A stretch of 17,479 nucleotides of DNA from an uncultured Bdellovibrio sp. (GTDB lineage: Bacteria; Bdellovibrionota; Bdellovibrionia; Bdellovibrionales; Bdellovibrionaceae), in the NCBI GenBank assembly GCA_946480995.1, contig CAMLMF010000010.1, forward strand, positions 1 to 17,479, written 5' to 3'. The translations under genes and the position numbers were made by a program. The notes under the pieces are model-generated. The model saw only the letters and a list, made by a program, of their open reading frames with translations. It was not told the DNA's origin and did not search any database. Positions 15,761 to 17,479 of the stretch are shown piece after piece (within the stretch, counting starts at the first letter, position 1; each line of letters starts with the position of its first letter).

Positions 15761-15776
15761 TGCCGAGATTTCGGCA
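15761..15776. promoter_or_regulatory. palindrome 2, candidate enhancer-binding-protein site
   Basis: TGCCGAGATTTCGGCA has 6-bp half-sites TGCCGA/TCGGCA. Centre-to-centre distance from palindrome 1 is 41 bp, about four helical turns, so two dimers would bind the same face of the DNA. It lies about 123 bp upstream of the predicted start. Confidence 0.6.
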
Positions 15777-15881
15777 GGGCTGCGATTTATGCCAAAAAGC
15801 CGACGGTCTTTTCTTTTAAGTCTGAGTGTTGATGTGGCGCTGCACCCTCTGCTGGTGCGGACTATGCTCAGTAAGAAATAA

Positions 15882-15909
15882 AAAACGGCAAAGTTTCCTT
15901 TGCCGTTTT
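15882..15909 (-). terminator. Rho-independent terminator of yceI
   Basis: Perfect 12-bp stem AAAACGGCAAAG / CTTTGCCGTTTT with a 4-base loop. On the minus strand the stem runs into six T and then ATTTC, the expected direction for yceI. The plus strand has only four T, so reverse activity would be weaker. Confidence 0.85.
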
Positions 15910-15927
15910 AAGTCGAGTTCTCTAACT

Positions 15928-15946
15928 AAAGAGCCAAACGCTCTTT
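15928..15946. other. small hairpin downstream of yceI
   Basis: A 7-bp stem AAAGAGC / GCTCTTT with a 5-base loop in the yceI 3' untranslated region, before the main terminator. It could protect the transcript end. No T run follows on either strand. Confidence 0.4.
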
Positions 15947-15962
15947 GTGATTCATTTGGGGA

Positions 15963-16565
15963 CTACTTTTTAGCGATTGGTTTATTCGCTTCGATTTTGA
16001 TGTTCAAAGTGATTTCGTCGCCAACGACGGGACCGGCCTCAACTGCTTTTGACCATGTCAAACCGAAGTCTTGACGGTTGATCACTGTCGATGCTGAAAA
16101 AGCAATTTTGTGGTTACCAAATGGATCATTTACATCGCCCAAGTATTTTACGTTCAAAGTAACTTCTTTCTTTTTACCTTTGATTGTCAAATCGCCAACC
16201 AGCTTCAAATCGTCCGCTGTGCCAACAACCTTTTTAGAAACGAAAGTGATTTTTTCGTGTTTTGCCACGTCAAAAAAGTCTGGGCTTTTCAAGTGATCAT
16301 CACGATCTTTGTTGTCTGTGGAAATACTGGCAACTTCGATGTTCAAGTTCGCTTTTGATTTTTCAAGCTTAGAGTCGATCGTGATGTTTCCGTCGAATTT
16401 TGTAAAGCGGCCTTCAACAGTCGCAATCACAAGATGCGGTACTTCAAAACCGATTTTAGAATGGGCTGTGTCGATAGCGTAAGAACCTGCGGGAATAGTT
16501 TTTCCTGCGGCCAAAGCAGTCACGGAAGCCAAAGTAACGAACGTGCTTAGAATAAGTTTTTTCAT
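15963..16565 (-). CDS. yceI: YceI-family periplasmic lipid-binding-like protein
   Basis: A 200-residue exported protein with signal peptide (about 1-20, ending TALAA). YceI proteins have a lipocalin-like beta barrel. Structures of relatives hold polyprenoid or other long lipids, and E. coli YceI is induced by base and osmotic stress. Conserved blocks are AIDTAHSKIGFEVPHL (30-45), GRFTKFDGNITID (52-64), IEVASISTDNKDRDDHLKS (76-94), PDFFDVAKHEKITFVS (95-110), LVGDLTIKGKKKEVTLNVKY (122-141) and INRQDFGLTW (162-171). The ATG at 16563-16565 is chosen because AAGGAG (16572-16577) lies 6 bases upstream and a signal peptide follows. An in-frame extension to 16727 would run through the divergent promoter into lysR. 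The gene is divergent from the LysR-type regulator, its likely controller. Confidence 0.93.
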   Translation of the reverse strand: MKKLILSTFVTLASVTALAAGKTIPAGSYAIDTAHSKIGFEVPHLVIATVEGRFTKFDGNITIDSKLEKSKANLNIEVASISTDNKDRDDHLKSPDFFDVAKHEKITFVSKKVVGTADDLKLVGDLTIKGKKKEVTLNVKYLGDVNDPFGNHKIAFSASTVINRQDFGLTWSKAVEAGPVVGDEITLNIKIEANKPIAKK

Positions 16566-16601
16566 AGATTTCTCCTTTTTAAAGTTAAGCAACGAAACTA
16601 G

Positions 16602-16646
16602 TATCGTCGTAAAATGATTATTGCGATAGGTGACATATTTGCGATA
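16602..16646. promoter_or_regulatory. candidate LysR-type operator in the yceI-lysR divergon
   Basis: Half-sites TATCG (16602-16606), CGATA (16624-16628) and CGATA (16642-16646) lie in the 94-bp shared region. The first two form an inverted repeat. The last two belong to an 18-bp-spaced direct repeat TTGCGATA (16621-16628 and 16639-16646) that overlaps the lysR -35 and -10. This layout would suit activation of yceI and autorepression of the regulator. Confidence 0.4.
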
Positions 16647-16650
16647 TACT
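16621..16650 (+). promoter_or_regulatory. sigma-70-type promoter for the LysR-type regulator
   Basis: -35 TTGCGA (16621-16626, 4 of 6 matches), 18-bp spacer and -10 TATACT (16645-16650, 5 of 6). Transcription would start near 16657, about three bases before the ATG at 16660, implying a leaderless or nearly leaderless mRNA. Confidence 0.5.
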
Positions 16651-16659
16651 GTTGCACAT

Positions 16660-17479
16660 ATGGAACAATTAGATCTTAACCAAGTGCGTATATTTGTGAA
16701 GCTTGTGCAGGCTGGCAGTTTTACCAAAGCGGCCGAAGCGTTGCGCCAGCCAAAATCTCGTGTCAGTCGGCGTATGGCTGCTTTGGAACGAGAACTGGGT
16801 GTGCAGTTGATTTATCGCACGACGCGACAATTTCAACTGACAGAGACGGGCCGACTTTATTACGAACGCGCAAGGGGATTGGTCGAGGGTTTAGAAAGTC
16901 TTTCAACCGAAGTCAGTGACACAACTGCCGAAGTATCTGGACTCATAAAAATCACAGCGTCTGATGATATGGGTGTGAAGCATCTGCCAGTGGTGCTTGA
17001 TGAATTTTCCAAACAGTATCCGCAAGTGCGCTTTGAAGTTTTTTTGGCGCAAGCCTATGTGGATTTGGTGAAAGAATCTATCGACGTAGCAATCCGTATC
17101 GGAATTTTGCGCGATAGTTCTTTGAAAGTGCGCAAAATTGGCTCAGTGAAGAATATTTTTGTCGCCACACCAGGATTGTTAGAACGCTATCGCCATTGGG
17201 AAGATATTAATCAGTTAAGTAGTTTGCCATTTTTAAGCTTGTCGGTGTCTCCTAAGATCGAAGTCTTGCGTGGTAACGAAGGAAAAAAATGGAGTTTTAA
17301 GCCCAACGTGACTTTTTCATCAAACAACCCCGCGATGCTTTTGGAGTTAGCGCTCTTAGGTAAGGGTGTGGCCTTCATTCCGGAATTTCTTGTGAATGAA
17401 TTTATCAAAGCCGGCCGTTTGGTACATATTCACAAAGGTTTGCGTGGAGTTGAAATTCCCATCAGCATTGTGATTCCAG
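16660..17479 (+). CDS. LysR-type transcriptional regulator, 3'-truncated by window edge
   Basis: The frame is open from ATG 16660 to the window end (273 residues visible; LysR proteins are usually about 300). The N-terminal winged helix-turn-helix is typical: MEQLDLNQVRIFVKLVQAGS, then FTKAAEALRQPKSRVSRRMA (helix-turn-helix about residues 18-40) and ELGVQLIYRTTRQFQLTETG. A linker helix and a type 2 periplasmic-binding-like effector domain follow (ITASDDMGVKHLPVVLDEF, QYPQVRFEV, LLELALLGKGVAFIPEFLV). SRVSRRMAALERELGVQL resembles the large subgroup that includes CrgA/AaeR-like regulators. No Shine-Dalgarno sequence precedes the ATG. Family logic suggests it controls the divergent yceI and itself. 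The effector is unknown. Confidence 0.93.
   Translation, partial: MEQLDLNQVRIFVKLVQAGSFTKAAEALRQPKSRVSRRMAALERELGVQLIYRTTRQFQLTETGRLYYERARGLVEGLESLSTEVSDTTAEVSGLIKITASDDMGVKHLPVVLDEFSKQYPQVRFEVFLAQAYVDLVKESIDVAIRIGILRDSSLKVRKIGSVKNIFVATPGLLERYRHWEDINQLSSLPFLSLSVSPKIEVLRGNEGKKWSFKPNVTFSSNNPAMLLELALLGKGVAFIPEFLVNEFIKAGRLVHIHKGLRGVEIPISIVIP

Larger units (their letters stand above)
15619..15962. other. 344-bp intergenic control region without a supported gene
   Basis: This stretch holds the sigma-54 promoter (15657-15672), two palindromes (15720-15776), a flanking imperfect inverted repeat (about 15700-15715 with 15789-15804), the yceI terminator (15882-15909) and a second hairpin (15928-15946). 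A 67-codon plus-strand frame starting with TTG at 15678 has no convincing ribosome site and overlaps the regulatory palindromes. I do not call it a gene. Confidence 0.7.

Noticed and set aside
15678..15881. 67-codon plus-strand frame starting with TTG
   Set aside because: It has no convincing ribosome site, its protein resembles nothing known to me, and it runs through the sigma-54 activator palindromes. Those palindromes explain its sequence better.
16566..16727. 54-codon N-terminal extension of yceI
   Set aside because: It would cross the shared promoter and run antisense into lysR. The internal ATG has AAGGAG and a signal peptide.
1..17479. Mobile elements, CRISPR repeats, tRNA or rRNA genes
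   Set aside because: I saw no transposase, terminal repeats, regularly spaced repeats, tRNA-like cloverleaf or rRNA sequence on reading the window.

Overview
The window looks like chromosomal DNA of a Gram-negative predatory-type bacterium, most likely Bdellovibrio or a close relative in Bdellovibrionota. That assignment is inferred from protein character: several signal-peptide and lipobox proteins, a deacetylase/serine-protease pair, TolC/RND machinery, moderate GC and tight gene packing. No phylogenetic test was possible. I see no insertion sequence, phage gene, CRISPR array, tRNA or rRNA.

Layout. (1) 3-2988, plus strand: the 3' part of a RecQ helicase, a secreted sorbosone/glucose-dehydrogenase-like beta-propeller protein, and aat (N-end-rule aminoacyl transferase). 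They are spaced 11 bp apart and then overlap by one base, so they probably form one operon. (2) 3055-7361, plus strand: a sigma-54-like promoter, an exported NodB-type polysaccharide deacetylase, a lipoprotein trypsin-like protease (TAATG overlap) and the ABC-F ATPase uup, ending in a perfect 10-bp hairpin terminator. (3) 7365-11005, minus strand: a four-gene operon, in transcription order a beta-barrel-like outer-membrane protein, a TolC-family channel, a lipoprotein with two homologous halves, and an AHSA1/SRPBCC protein. (4) 11207-14983, plus strand and divergent from (3): an RND efflux permease followed 3 bp later by an rsmG-like methyltransferase. (5) 15007-15776, minus strand: an exported protein of unknown function made of two homologous halves, with a near-perfect sigma-54 promoter and two tandem 16-bp palindromes upstream. 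(6) 15882-17479: yceI (minus) and a divergent, truncated LysR-type regulator (plus) sharing a 94-bp control region.

How the genes fit together. Regions 3 and 4 make a divergent export locus: inner-membrane proton-driven pump on one side, outer-membrane channel plus envelope accessory proteins on the other. No periplasmic adaptor gene is present. Regions 2 and 5 hold the most interesting regulation: two envelope or secreted functions preceded by -24/-12 promoter elements. In region 5 there are also paired palindromes at about -82 and -123, where activators of sigma-54 normally bind. Region 6 looks like a classic LysR/target divergon, in which the lysR transcript may be leaderless.
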